Assembly: GCA_013298565.1 (NCBI GenBank)
Contig: JAAFIC010000008.1
Coordinates: 1 to 62,701 of the forward strand
DNA: 62,701 bases
DNA from: Alphaproteobacteria bacterium
Lineage (GTDB): Bacteria; Pseudomonadota; Alphaproteobacteria; Elsterales; Elsteraceae
Direction: 5' to 3'
Position numbers and translations under genes: made by a program. The first letter of the stretch is position 1, and every line of letters starts with the position of its first letter. Of the stretch, positions 32,351 through 41,005 are shown in pieces. A model generated the notes under the pieces. It worked only from the letters and a program-made list of their open reading frames with translations. It had not been told where the DNA came from and did not search any database.

Positions 32351-32863
32351 GTGACGCAAGCCCCGCTCTTCGCCCCCGATGGCCCCGAAACCATACCCGA
32401 CGCCGGACCCGTGCTGTTCGATGCCGAATTGCGCCCGCACCGCTCGCTTTCGGTAAAAGGGTTCCGCGTGCTGATGGCGGCGGTGATCTGCGTGAACCTG
32501 ATTGCGGGCGGGGCCGTGTTCGTGGCGGGGGCCTGGCCGGTGATCGGCTTTATGGGTGTGGATGTGCTGCTGATCTATGCCGCGTTTCGCGCATCCTACC
32601 GCGCGGCGCGGCGCTGCGAGAAGCTGCGCCTTACCGCCGATTGGCTAACGATCCAGCGCATTGATCCGAAAGGCCGAGGGCAAACCGAAACCTTGCGCCC
32701 CCATTGGCTGCGGGTAGAGTTGGAAGAACCCGTAGCCCCCTCTACCCCGCTCACGCTGTGGAGCCACGGGCGCGGAACGCAGGTGGGCAGTTTTCTGCCC
32801 CCTGCCGAGCGGGAACGGCTGGCGGGGGCATTGCGGGCGGCACTCACTTCTTTGAACTTATAG
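32351..32863 (+). CDS. DUF2244 integral membrane protein
   Basis: The product (170 aa from the GTG at 32351) has FDAELRPHRSLSVKGFRVLMAAV at about residues 20-42, which marks DUF2244, two adjacent membrane helices (about 37-78), and a C-terminal cytoplasmic domain with RLTADWLTIQRID and LRPHWLRVELEE. The family is found in alphaproteobacteria near nth, as here, and has no defined role. The start is uncertain because no strong ribosome site is visible. It converges with the AT-rich Abi gene, four bases apart. Confidence 0.82.
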   Translation: MTQAPLFAPDGPETIPDAGPVLFDAELRPHRSLSVKGFRVLMAAVICVNLIAGGAVFVAGAWPVIGFMGVDVLLIYAAFRASYRAARRCEKLRLTADWLTIQRIDPKGRGQTETLRPHWLRVELEEPVAPSTPLTLWSHGRGTQVGSFLPPAERERLAGALRAALTSLNL

Positions 32864-32867
32864 CGCC

Positions 32868-33665
32868 CTATTGAAGCATGTCGCTCAGTATGTCCGCGTC
32901 ATTTTTTAATGAAGCAATGTTTTTAGATAGTAATATTTTTAATATTCCATCGTATGTTTCCGGATTTTCATTCAGAAAATTAGAGCATATAAACTCCATA
33001 GATTCGATTAATTTTGTTAATCTATTGCCATATATAGGTTCATGATGCGCGACTCTATTTCTGGATTGATAGATTATTTCAAGGTGAGCGCCGACAATTG
33101 ATCTGTCAATCGATTTGTTAGGAAAAATCTTCCTTAAGCACCTCTTCCATAAGGTTGCTTCGTAATCGTCTGATAAAAGCCTTTTCCAAAAGAAAATTGT
33201 CATTTGAGCAATCACTTGGTCGTTTGTAATTATAATTCCCTCTTGCCTGAGCTTTACTTTCTTTATGTGGTTAGGATTGCTTGATAAGATATTGTGCAAT
33301 ACATTGATATCCAGCGCTATTTTCTGACGAGATTTCATTTTGCTATATAGTGCTTTTTGAGCTGCCTTTTTCGCATACTTTATTTTTTCCTCTTCTGATT
33401 TTTTCCAATGCAATCCCGATATTGGTTTTATGAGCCAATCTTTTGAATTAAACGTGTTTTCAATTTTGTTTGATATTGCGTTTCTTAAAAAAATCTCTAT
33501 TAAACTAATTATTGGCATAATTCCGGCAGAAATTGTCATTGTTTGTGCATGTATTGTTATTAATTTAATATCATCTCTTTGTGCGTTTCTGAAAACTGAT
33601 AATCTCTCCAGAGAAAGCAGTTCAATGACTTGGGCAATCTCATTTTCTTGCAGACGTATTGACAT
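32868..33665 (-). CDS. Abi-like protein with HEPN-type motif, horizontally acquired
   Basis: The 265-aa protein comes from DNA far more AT-rich than the rest of the window. An N-terminal LSLERLSVFRNAQ and SLIEIFLRNAI segment is followed by a Lys-rich middle, TIFFWKRLLSDDYEATLWKRCL, and then SRNRVAHHEPIYG near residue 212. R-x4-H in NRVAHH with a preceding helix is the pattern of HEPN RNase domains in Abi-family (Abi_2/AbiD/F-like) abortive-infection proteins. The gene stands alone between DUF2244 and a response regulator. A defence role is a family-based inference. Confidence 0.75.
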   Translation of the reverse strand: MSIRLQENEIAQVIELLSLERLSVFRNAQRDDIKLITIHAQTMTISAGIMPIISLIEIFLRNAISNKIENTFNSKDWLIKPISGLHWKKSEEEKIKYAKKAAQKALYSKMKSRQKIALDINVLHNILSSNPNHIKKVKLRQEGIIITNDQVIAQMTIFFWKRLLSDDYEATLWKRCLRKIFPNKSIDRSIVGAHLEIIYQSRNRVAHHEPIYGNRLTKLIESMEFICSNFLNENPETYDGILKILLSKNIASLKNDADILSDMLQ

Positions 33666-33749
33666 TCGTCGATAAATCCATCATGTTGAAGATGCAACGT
33701 TGGGGATATGTGGGCAGCTTGGTTTTCCGTAGCGCACACCTGACGCACA

Positions 33750-33777
33750 GAAGGAGCGTCTTTTGAGGCGCTCCTTC
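33750..33777. terminator. Terminator hairpin downstream of the response regulator gene
   Basis: GAAGGAGCG (33750-33758) pairs with CGCTCCTTC (33769-33777). A T run (33781-33785) lies on the plus side, A residues on the other. It is the only strong hairpin in the AT-rich gap between the Abi gene and the response regulator and probably ends the latter's transcript. Confidence 0.55.
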
Positions 33778-33832
33778 ACTGTTTTTATAAACTATTCGGT
33801 TTATTTTTGCTACTATAAATAAGTAATATATC

Positions 33833-34885
33833 TTAGTGCGTTACCATCAATCGGTCGCGCGCGCGCTCTAGGCTGGTGATGAGGTCTTTGCCCATCTGCC
33901 CGCCTTCGCCTTTAATCTTCTCGCGGATCACGGCATTGATGCCGTCGATATGAGTGCGGATAAGTTCAAACAACTGGTCGCTGGCTTCAGAAATATCCAG
34001 CGTGCATTCATATAAAGACCGCCCGAAGACCGTAATTAGCGGGTAGCCGAAGGTTGAGCCTTGGCCACGCAGATCATGGGCGATCTTGTTGATGCTTTGG
34101 ATCGGAATAATCCGTTTGCGCGGGTCCAGCGCGCGGCCCGAACGGTGGGCCTCGTAAAGTTGCTGGATCGAGCCGCGCACCCAATCCGAATAATCTTCTT
34201 CCATTCGGTCCAACTGCTGTTCGGCCTGGTGCAGCAAGCTGGGGTCGATCACGAGCGGCCCCCGCCCGATGCCCGCGATTTTCTCGCGTAAGCGGTTCGG
34301 CAACTTGAATACGAAGGCTTTAGCATTCGGGTTGACCGAGCGTAAGCGCGAGCCACTGTAGAGGATTTCCAGGTCTTTCTCGGTGGCAATCCGGCGGTCA
34401 ACATCATTATAGGGCCGCACTTGGCGGCGTCGGTCGGGGCCGAAATAGTCGCGCGTATAGATAAAAGGGCGCGGCGCATCAATGGCAGAAATCATATGAT
34501 TAGCGACGGCTTTGACCGAAAACGGTTTGGCTAGAAACTCCGTCACGCCCAAATCGCGCACTTCGCGTACTTTATCGCCGTCAGCGGCCCCAGAAATCAT
34601 GACGAAGGGGATGAAACGATCTGGCGAATCTTCGCTCTGGCGCACCCAGCGCAGCACCATCGGGCCATTAATCGGCGACATGATGTAATCGCAGATAATG
34701 AGATCGGGCACCAATGCTTGCGCGGCGGCGACATTCTTGCCGATAGAGCGCAGGTGCGTAATCGCCGCCCCGCCTTCGTCCATCGCCACAATCCGGCCCA
34801 CTTTGAGCGCGCGCAAAATCTCTGCCAGCATCCCTCGGAAAAAAGGGCTGTCTTCGATAATCAGCACGCTCAGGCGCTCGAACAC
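33833..34885 (-). CDS. Response regulator with REC domain and HPt-like C-terminal domain
   Basis: The 350-aa protein starts with a receiver domain: LIIEDSPFFRGML with acidic residues 11-12, phospho-acceptor Asp66 in LIICDYIMSP, and the conserved Lys in FLAKPFS near residue 118. A linker with DYFGPDRRRQ (about 148) follows. The C-terminal region contains INKIAHDLRGQGSTFGYPLI near residue 268, resembling the histidine phosphotransfer motif (HxLKG.S...G). No DNA-binding domain is seen, so it may act in a phosphorelay. No cognate kinase gene is adjacent. Confidence 0.82.
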   Translation of the reverse strand: MFERLSVLIIEDSPFFRGMLAEILRALKVGRIVAMDEGGAAITHLRSIGKNVAAAQALVPDLIICDYIMSPINGPMVLRWVRQSEDSPDRFIPFVMISGAADGDKVREVRDLGVTEFLAKPFSVKAVANHMISAIDAPRPFIYTRDYFGPDRRRQVRPYNDVDRRIATEKDLEILYSGSRLRSVNPNAKAFVFKLPNRLREKIAGIGRGPLVIDPSLLHQAEQQLDRMEEDYSDWVRGSIQQLYEAHRSGRALDPRKRIIPIQSINKIAHDLRGQGSTFGYPLITVFGRSLYECTLDISEASDQLFELIRTHIDGINAVIREKIKGEGGQMGKDLITSLERARDRLMVTH

Positions 34886-35132
34886 GGGTATCCTCCGTCA
34901 AGTGAAGCAGCATTCAGCAGCTTGGGCGTACTATAATGCCCATAAAAGTCAACCTAAAATGCTTGCAAAAATGCGCGGCTGTGATGCTGCTGACGAAGTT
35001 CGTTTCAGCCTTGGAGGCGCGCGGGGCCGTTGCCGGAACGGTTTTGCCTGCCTATAACAGCCGCTGCCCGCCTTAGGTGATGTCCTAGGGCATTAGGGCG
35101 ATCATGCTCTTGAAGACGCAAAAGGATTTCGG

Positions 35133-36107
35133 ATGACCCGGACCCCGGCACAGGGCACTTGTTTGTTGCGCGATTTAACCTCTCTGCCGGAACGCCTGCG
35201 GGGCGGGGCGGTGGCGGTTGGTAATTTTGATGGGGTCCATGTGGGCCACCGTGCAGTGATCGCGGCGGCGCAGGCTGTTGCCGAGGCGCAGGGGCTACCG
35301 CTGCTGGCGCTCACCTTCGAGCCGCACCCACGCAGCCTATTCGCCCATCTCAACGGCCAAAGCGCGCCCGCCCCCTTTCGCCTAACGCCGGGCATGACGA
35401 AGATCAAAGCGCTGGCGGAGTTAGGGGTAGCGGCGGTTCTCTCCTTACGCTTCACGCCGGAGTTCGCCCAACAAACGCCAGATGAGTTCATTCAGCGCGT
35501 GCTTATTGATGGGCTGGGCGTGCGCCATGTCGCCATTGGGCATGATTTTTGTTTTGGGCGCGGACGGGCCGGGAACGCTGTTACCTTAAGCGCGGCAGGT
35601 TCGTTCACGGTTTCTGCGCTGCCCCCGCAACGCCGGGCCAAGGAAGATGGGGCGGGGGAGGCGTTTGCCTCGACCCTGATCCGCGACCATTTGCGGGCGG
35701 GCCGAGTGGAAGAGGCGGCGGCGCTGCTCGGGCGACCGTTTACGATCACGGGCCGAGTGCGTCATGGCGATAAGCGCGGGCGAACCCTTGGGTTCCCCAC
35801 GGCAAACATCGACTTAGGCGAGTATCTGCGCCCGGCCTTCGGCGTTTATGCGGTTACGGTGGAAGCCGATGGGCAGGGCTATCGCGGCGTCGCCAACCTC
35901 GGGCGGCGGCCCACTGTGGCGGGGCAGGCCGAGTGGTTAGAAGTGCATCTATTTGATTTTGCGGGCGATCTTTATGGCCGCAAGCTCACGGTGGCCTTGC
36001 GCCATTTCCTGCGGCCAGAACAGAAATTCGATGGGCTGACGGCGCTCACTCGCCAGATTAGCCTCGATGTTGACGCGGCTCGCGACAAGCTGGCGGCGTT
36101 CTGCTAA
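35133..36107 (+). CDS. ribF: Bifunctional riboflavin kinase/FAD synthetase
   Basis: The 324-aa enzyme converts riboflavin to FMN and FAD. The N-terminal adenylyltransferase domain has AVGNFDGVHVGHRAVIAAA (residues 29-47) and LTFEPHPRSLF. The C-terminal kinase domain has GRVRHGDKRGRTLGFPTANI with the metal-binding PTAN. Length and order are standard. I looked for an FMN riboswitch in the 246-base upstream gap and saw none. The stop codon directly abuts the pyrF start. Confidence 0.95.
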   Translation: MTRTPAQGTCLLRDLTSLPERLRGGAVAVGNFDGVHVGHRAVIAAAQAVAEAQGLPLLALTFEPHPRSLFAHLNGQSAPAPFRLTPGMTKIKALAELGVAAVLSLRFTPEFAQQTPDEFIQRVLIDGLGVRHVAIGHDFCFGRGRAGNAVTLSAAGSFTVSALPPQRRAKEDGAGEAFASTLIRDHLRAGRVEEAAALLGRPFTITGRVRHGDKRGRTLGFPTANIDLGEYLRPAFGVYAVTVEADGQGYRGVANLGRRPTVAGQAEWLEVHLFDFAGDLYGRKLTVALRHFLRPEQKFDGLTALTRQISLDVDAARDKLAAFC

Positions 36108-36875
36108 ATGAATGGTCCTATGACCACCCTAAAACCCGCGCCGGTGTACGGCGCAAGCACTCAGGCCGCACAACTCTATTGTGCTCTGGATACCATTGAC
36201 CTCGCCCAAGCCCGTTTGTGGGCCGGGCAGGTGGCGGGACATGTGGATGGCGTGAAGCTGGGATTAGAGTTTTTTCTGGCCCACGGCCCTGCCGGTGTGC
36301 GCGCTATTCAAGGCGTTGGCCTGCCGATTTTCCTCGATTTGAAACTGCACGATATTCCGAATACAGTTGCAAGCGCTGTGCGTGCTGTAGCCGGGTTGGG
36401 GGTTGCAGTGATGACGGTCCACGCCAGCGGCGGCAGTGCCATGCTGCGGGCGGCCGTTGAGAGCGCTCGGGAAACAGCGGCGAAAGCAGGGGTTCCCGTG
36501 CCCAGTATCGTCGGTGTTACCGTGCTAACCAGCTTGGCGGATGAGGATTTGCAGCAAACTGGCCAACTCGGTCCCCTGCCCGATCAGGTCGTGCGCTTGG
36601 CGCAGCTTGCGGTTGCAAGTGGTTTGGCCGGGGTGGTTTCGTCGGCGAAGGAAGCGGCGTTGCTCCGCGCCCGCTTGGGGCCGAAGCCGCTGTTGGTCGT
36701 CCCCGGTATTCGCCCGACCTGGGCTGACGCGGGCGACCAAAAACGAATCGTGACACCGGGGGAAGCTGTGCGTTTGGGTGGCAACTTGTTGGTGGTTGGA
36801 CGCCCGATTACCGCCGCGCGCGACCCGGCAGACGCTGCCCGCCGGGTGCGCGAAGACATGATGGCATCGGCGTAA
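36108..36875 (+). CDS. pyrF: Orotidine 5'-phosphate decarboxylase
   Basis: The 255-aa TIM-barrel enzyme makes UMP. It has YCALDTIDLAQA near the start, VDGVKLGLEFF, and the catalytic DLKLHDIPNTV (Asp-Lys-x-x-Asp), then VVPGIRP and VVGRPITAARDP of the phosphate site. The start directly follows the ribF stop; an ATG four codons later (36120) is an alternative. In many relatives the genes before accD are trpF-trpB-trpA; here pyrF occupies that place. Confidence 0.94.
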   Translation: MNGPMTTLKPAPVYGASTQAAQLYCALDTIDLAQARLWAGQVAGHVDGVKLGLEFFLAHGPAGVRAIQGVGLPIFLDLKLHDIPNTVASAVRAVAGLGVAVMTVHASGGSAMLRAAVESARETAAKAGVPVPSIVGVTVLTSLADEDLQQTGQLGPLPDQVVRLAQLAVASGLAGVVSSAKEAALLRARLGPKPLLVVPGIRPTWADAGDQKRIVTPGEAVRLGGNLLVVGRPITAARDPADAARRVREDMMASA

Positions 36876-36933
36876 TGCGCCTAACGGGAAATGGTATCGG
36901 CACGATGTGCCGACAGAGAGGAGCTTTAGGGAT

Positions 36934-37851
36934 ATGAATTGGCTAACCAATTTCGTCCGTCCGAAAATTCGCGCGCTGGTCAGTCGGGGTGCCGAGCTTC
37001 CCGATAATCTATGGGTCAAGTGCGACAAGTGCGGCACGATGATTTTCCACCGGGAGCTTGAAGCCTCGCTGCATGTGTGCAGCCAATGCGGCAATCACAT
37101 GCGGATCGACACGGCCAAACGCCTGTCGTTGATGCTGGACGAAGGCTTCATCAAACTGGAAATGCCGAAACCCATCGTCGATCCGCTAAAGTTCCGTGAT
37201 AAGGAGCGTTATACGGATCGCCTCAAGCGCTCCCACGCCAAAACCACCGAGCCGGATGCAATTTCCTCCGCAGCGGGGACCATTGGTGGGGTTCCGGCGG
37301 TCGTGTCGGTATTGGATTTCGGCTTCATGGGCGGCTCGATGGGGATTGGCGTCGGGGATGGGTTCGTTGCTGCCGCGCGCGAAGCCGTCGCCCGCAAAGC
37401 CGCCTTTATCGCTGTCACCGCTTCCGGCGGCGCGCGGATGCAGGAGGGCATTCTGTCGCTCATGCAACTGCCACGCACGACGATTGCGGTGCAGATGGTG
37501 AAGGAAGCCGGGCTGCCCTATATCGTGTTGCTAACCGATCCTACTACGGGCGGCGTTTCCGCCTCGTTTGCTATGCTGGGCGACGTGCATCTGGCCGAAC
37601 CGGGGGCCTATATCGCCTTTGCGGGCGCGCGTGTGATCGAGAGCACCGTGCGTGAAAAACTGCCGGAAGGCTTCCAGCGCGCCGAATATCTGCTGGAGCA
37701 CGGAATGCTGGATACAGTGGTAACGCGCGCCGAGTTGCGCGGCACGCTCGCAAAGATTTTGCGCCTACTGATGCGGGCCGCGCCGCTGCCTGCGCTCGAA
37801 TCCTCCGCTCCCCTGTCTCCCCCCCTGTCTCCTCCCCTCTCTGCGGCCTAA
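36934..37851 (+). CDS. accD: Acetyl-CoA carboxylase carboxyltransferase subunit beta
   Basis: The 305-aa subunit joins AccA to form malonyl-CoA. The N-terminal zinc ribbon has CDKCGTMIFHRELEASLHVCSQCG, with four cysteines. The crotonase-like core includes GGSMGIGVGDGF, ASGGARMQEG and LTDPTTGGVSASFAMLGD. The ATG at 36934 gives the usual MNWLTNFVRPKI start and has AGGAG upstream; the frame begins nine codons earlier. The last 15 residues are a Pro/Ser/Leu repeat (three similar SPPLSPPL units) from a short DNA tandem repeat. folC follows 16 bases later. Confidence 0.95.
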   Translation: MNWLTNFVRPKIRALVSRGAELPDNLWVKCDKCGTMIFHRELEASLHVCSQCGNHMRIDTAKRLSLMLDEGFIKLEMPKPIVDPLKFRDKERYTDRLKRSHAKTTEPDAISSAAGTIGGVPAVVSVLDFGFMGGSMGIGVGDGFVAAAREAVARKAAFIAVTASGGARMQEGILSLMQLPRTTIAVQMVKEAGLPYIVLLTDPTTGGVSASFAMLGDVHLAEPGAYIAFAGARVIESTVREKLPEGFQRAEYLLEHGMLDTVVTRAELRGTLAKILRLLMRAAPLPALESSAPLSPPLSPPLSAA

Positions 37852-37867
37852 GCGGGAGACCCCGGCG

Positions 37868-39184
37868 ATGACGGAACCTGCGGAACGCTGCCTCGACGTG
37901 CTAAAGCGGTTGCAAACGCTCCATCCCAAAGTGATTGATCTCTCGTTGGGGCGGATGCAAACCCTGCTGGATAAACTCGGCAACCCCGAACAAAGCCTGC
38001 CGCCCGTCGTGCATGTGGCAGGCACGAATGGCAAAGGCTCGTTGGTCGCTTATCTAAAATCTATTTTCCAAGCCTCGGGTTACAAGCCGCACGCTTATAT
38101 TTCGCCGCATCTGGTGCGCTTTAACGAGCGTATTAACCTGGCGGGGAACACGATCTCCGACGATGCGCTAAACGCCGTGCTGGAACGGGTGGAAGCCGCC
38201 AATGATGGCGCGCCAATTACGTTTTTCGAGATTACGACGGCAGTGGCCTTTGTTGCCTTCTCGCAATATCCCGCCGATGTGCTGCTGCTCGAAGTTGGGC
38301 TTGGCGGGCGGCTGGATGCCACCAATGTCATTCCCCCGCCCCTATTGGCTGCAATAACGCCCATCTCGCTCGATCATCAATACTATCTGGGAGATACGCT
38401 GGAAGCGATTGCCGGGGAAAAAGCTGGGATTATTAAAGAAGGCGTTACAGTCGTGAGCGGGCCGCAAAGCCCAGAAGCCCTATCAGTGATTGATTTGCGC
38501 GCGGCCTCGGTCGGGGCATCCGTCCTGGCGAACGGGCGCACGTGGACGGCGACGGCTTGCCCGGAAGGGTTGCGCTATCAGGACGATATTGGCACGCTGA
38601 TTTTGCCTAAACCCGGCCTATTCGGCGCGCATCAGATCGACAACGCTGGGACGGCGGTGGCCTGCGCGCTGCAACTCCGCAAGCGCTTCCAAAAGATAAC
38701 TGCCGTCTCGCTCGCCGAGGGCCTGCGCAGGGTGACGCATCCCGCCCGGATGCAACGCCTGATTACTGGCCCGCTGGTCGATGTACTGCCGGACACCTGC
38801 GAGCTTTGGCTCGACGGTGGCCATAATCCTGGTGCGGGCGAAGCCATAGCGGCGGTATTGCGCGAATGGCGCGACAGGCCCCTATTCCTTGTGGTTGGAA
38901 TGCTTGATTCCAAAGACCCGCGCGGCTTTTTGGCACCGTTGCAGCCGTTCGCGAAAGCCATTCGCACGGTCATCATCCCCGAAGAAGCTAACTCGATCCC
39001 GGCGGATCGGCTGGCGGCGATTGCCCAGGATGTTGGTTTTGCCAACGCCGCCTCGGTCGATTCAGTCTTTGAAGGCTTGCGCGATGTGGCCGATCAAGCA
39101 ATGGGCGCGCGGGTGCTGATTTGCGGCTCGCTCTATCTGGCCGGACGGGTGCTGACCGAAAACCACTGCCCCCCGACGGATTAA
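37868..39184 (+). CDS. folC: Folylpolyglutamate synthase/dihydrofolate synthase
   Basis: The 438-aa Mur-ligase-family enzyme adds glutamate to folates. The P-loop VAGTNGKGSLVAYL is at about residues 47-60, with ISPHLVRFNERI, LEVGLGGRLDATN, the carbamylated-Lys region EKAGIIKEGV, and DGGHNPGAG of the C-terminal domain. Length is typical. The accD-folC pairing is conserved across proteobacteria. Confidence 0.95.
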   Translation: MTEPAERCLDVLKRLQTLHPKVIDLSLGRMQTLLDKLGNPEQSLPPVVHVAGTNGKGSLVAYLKSIFQASGYKPHAYISPHLVRFNERINLAGNTISDDALNAVLERVEAANDGAPITFFEITTAVAFVAFSQYPADVLLLEVGLGGRLDATNVIPPPLLAAITPISLDHQYYLGDTLEAIAGEKAGIIKEGVTVVSGPQSPEALSVIDLRAASVGASVLANGRTWTATACPEGLRYQDDIGTLILPKPGLFGAHQIDNAGTAVACALQLRKRFQKITAVSLAEGLRRVTHPARMQRLITGPLVDVLPDTCELWLDGGHNPGAGEAIAAVLREWRDRPLFLVVGMLDSKDPRGFLAPLQPFAKAIRTVIIPEEANSIPADRLAAIAQDVGFANAASVDSVFEGLRDVADQAMGARVLICGSLYLAGRVLTENHCPPTD

Positions 39185-39205
39185 AGCGTTTTCCAGGAGA
39201 GTGCC

Positions 39206-39979
39206 ATGACCATGACAGTCCCCGTGGTGTTTTCCCCCGTGGTGTTTTTGCACGGCCTTGGTTTGGATGGGCGCTGCTGGACGCCGCAGATCGAAGCCTT
39301 ACGCGCCCAAGGTATCGCGTGCCACGCTTGGACGATGCCGGGTCATGCCAGCGCGCCTTGGGACGGGCAGCCACTGAGTTTTGCCGGTTTGGCCACGGGT
39401 CTTCTCGATTTTCTGGATACACATAAAATAGACACAGCGCATCTGGTCGGGCATTCGATGGGCGGCATGCTGGCGCTGGAGGTGGCGGCGACCGCGCCGC
39501 AGCGCTGCCGCTCGCTCACCTTAATCGGCAGTGCCGCCCTCTTCGGCAGTGCCGATGGCAGCTTTCAGCGCGCTTTTCTGGCGGAACGCTTAGGGCCGCT
39601 CGATGCAGGGCAGCGCCTAGCCGGTCTTGCTCCAGCGCTGGTGGCAGACCTCTGCCTGCCAACGACCCCGCCAGACGTGATGTCGGAGTGTGTGGAGGCA
39701 ATGGCGATGATGGATGAAGCCGCTTACCGCGCCGCGCTCGCGTGCCTCGTCACCTTCGACCGGCGCGCGGCTTTGGCGGTGCTTCCCATGCCCGTGCTCT
39801 GCCTTGCAGGCGAGCGCGACCGCCAAGCGCCGCCGCAGGGGGTGGAGCGCATGGCGGGGAAGATTCCGGGCGCGCGGTTCTTATGTATCCAAGACGCGGC
39901 GCATCTGATGATGCTGGAAGCGCCGGGGGCCGTTACTCAGGCAATCCGTGATTTTGCGGCTGAGATAAAGTCAGCCTAG
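39206..39979 (+). CDS. Alpha/beta hydrolase
   Basis: The 257-aa protein has the alpha/beta-hydrolase fold: oxyanion-hole VVFLHGLGLDGRCW at the N-terminus, nucleophile Ser in LVGHSMGGML near residue 82, acidic residue in CLAGERDRQAPP, and the catalytic His in DAAHLMMLEAP near residue 232. The substrate is not evident; similarity to lactone or ester hydrolases such as 3-oxoadipate enol-lactonase is general. It is the last gene of the ribF-pyrF-accD-folC run. Its TAG stop lies inside composite hairpin element 2. Confidence 0.82.
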   Translation: MTMTVPVVFSPVVFLHGLGLDGRCWTPQIEALRAQGIACHAWTMPGHASAPWDGQPLSFAGLATGLLDFLDTHKIDTAHLVGHSMGGMLALEVAATAPQRCRSLTLIGSAALFGSADGSFQRAFLAERLGPLDAGQRLAGLAPALVADLCLPTTPPDVMSECVEAMAMMDEAAYRAALACLVTFDRRAALAVLPMPVLCLAGERDRQAPPQGVERMAGKIPGARFLCIQDAAHLMMLEAPGAVTQAIRDFAAEIKSA

Positions 39980-40114
39980 AGCATCGTGCGTCAACGATGA
40001 CGCAAGACGCTCTAGTTTTCTTTTAGCCCTCGCCGGGCGGGCGCATCCGCGCCCTTGGCCGCCGCCTCAATGGCGGCTTATAGAGCCGCGCCAGAGTTAA
40101 GGCGCGCAGCTCTA
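39976..40114. repeat. Composite hairpin element, copy 2, inverted (hydrolase/phzF junction)
   Basis: Relative to copy 1 the order is reversed. The 40-nt hairpin comes first (39976-40015; arms CTAGAGCATCGTGCGTCA and TGACGCAAGACGCTCTAG with two mismatches), then TTTTAGCCCTCGCC, then GGGCGC/GCGCCC, GCCGCC/GGCGGC and the AGAGCCGCGC-type hairpins in reverse complement. The two ends overlap the stop codons of both flanking genes: TAG of the hydrolase at 39977-39979 and the phzF stop at 40112-40114. Confidence 0.85.
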
Positions 40115-41005
40115 AACCTGCATCATCCCTTCTAGCACAAACACAACAGCCCCGCCCAGAAGCGTGCGGGTGCCGGTATCTTCCACGAAAAGCTCGCCGC
40201 GCCGGGCGCTCAGTTGGCGGGCACGGAGTTTACTCTTGCCCAAGCGCGCCGCCCAATAGGGCGTAAGGATACAGTGGAGCGACCCGGTTACAGGGTCTTC
40301 GGTGATGCCTGCTTTCGGCGCGAACATGCGGCTGACAAAATCCACATCGCCATGATCGCCACGGGCGATGGCCGTCATCGAAACTTCATTCGTCTCGGTC
40401 CAGCCTGCCGCCGTGCCTGCCGCCGTGAGCGACACTGAGCGGTGATTGATAGCGGCGACTTTCGTCAGATCCGGTTGGGCGTGTTCGACCGTTGCAGCAT
40501 CCCGCACGAGGGCGACCAGCCGGTATGCGGCGGTTGGACTGCACAGCAAAGCGAGCACTTCTACGCCGAGTGCATCCGCCACTTGCGCCAACAGCGCCAT
40601 ATCGTCGATGACATCCGGCACATCGCGGGGGAAATCCAGCCGATAGCCGGGGGTTCCATCGGGAAGAGCGATTTTATCCACATACAGCGGGCCGCTGAGG
40701 CTGTGAAAGGTGACGCGGTTGGCGCTCGGCTCCAACCGCTCCAGCACCACCGCAGCACTGGCGAGGGTGGCGTGCCCGCAAAGCTGCACTTCAAGCGCGG
40801 GAGTAAACCAGCGAATATCATACTCCACCACAGGGCCGGGGCGGCGCTGGATGAAGGCAGTTTCCGACAGGTTGTTTTCGGCGGCAATCGCCTGCATCAG
40901 TGCCGCTGGCAGCGGCTCCGTCAGCGGCATGACGGCGGCGGGGTTACCGCGAAACCGCTCAGTCGTGAAAGCATCGAGTTGATAGAACGGCAGCAACAGG
41001 CTCAT
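40112..41005 (-). CDS. PhzF-family isomerase/epimerase-like protein
   Basis: The 297-aa protein has the PhzF fold signatures: YQLDAFTTERFRGNPAAVMPL at the N-terminus, AAENNLSETAFI with the catalytic-type Glu near residue 46, WFTPALEVQLCGHATLA, and the C-terminal mirror RMFAPKAGITEDPVTGSLHC. Members isomerise phenazine precursors or act on unknown small substrates. No phenazine genes are nearby, so it is a generic family member. It is translationally coupled to the upstream GNAT gene (ATGA overlap). Confidence 0.87.
   Translation of the reverse strand: MSLLLPFYQLDAFTTERFRGNPAAVMPLTEPLPAALMQAIAAENNLSETAFIQRRPGPVVEYDIRWFTPALEVQLCGHATLASAAVVLERLEPSANRVTFHSLSGPLYVDKIALPDGTPGYRLDFPRDVPDVIDDMALLAQVADALGVEVLALLCSPTAAYRLVALVRDAATVEHAQPDLTKVAAINHRSVSLTAAGTAAGWTETNEVSMTAIARGDHGDVDFVSRMFAPKAGITEDPVTGSLHCILTPYWAARLGKSKLRARQLSARRGELFVEDTGTRTLLGGAVVFVLEGMMQV

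Noticed and set aside
34886-35132. Possible FMN riboswitch before ribF
   Set aside because: The conserved RFN boxes (such as AGGGC..GGGGTGAAA and related strings) are not visible in the gap.
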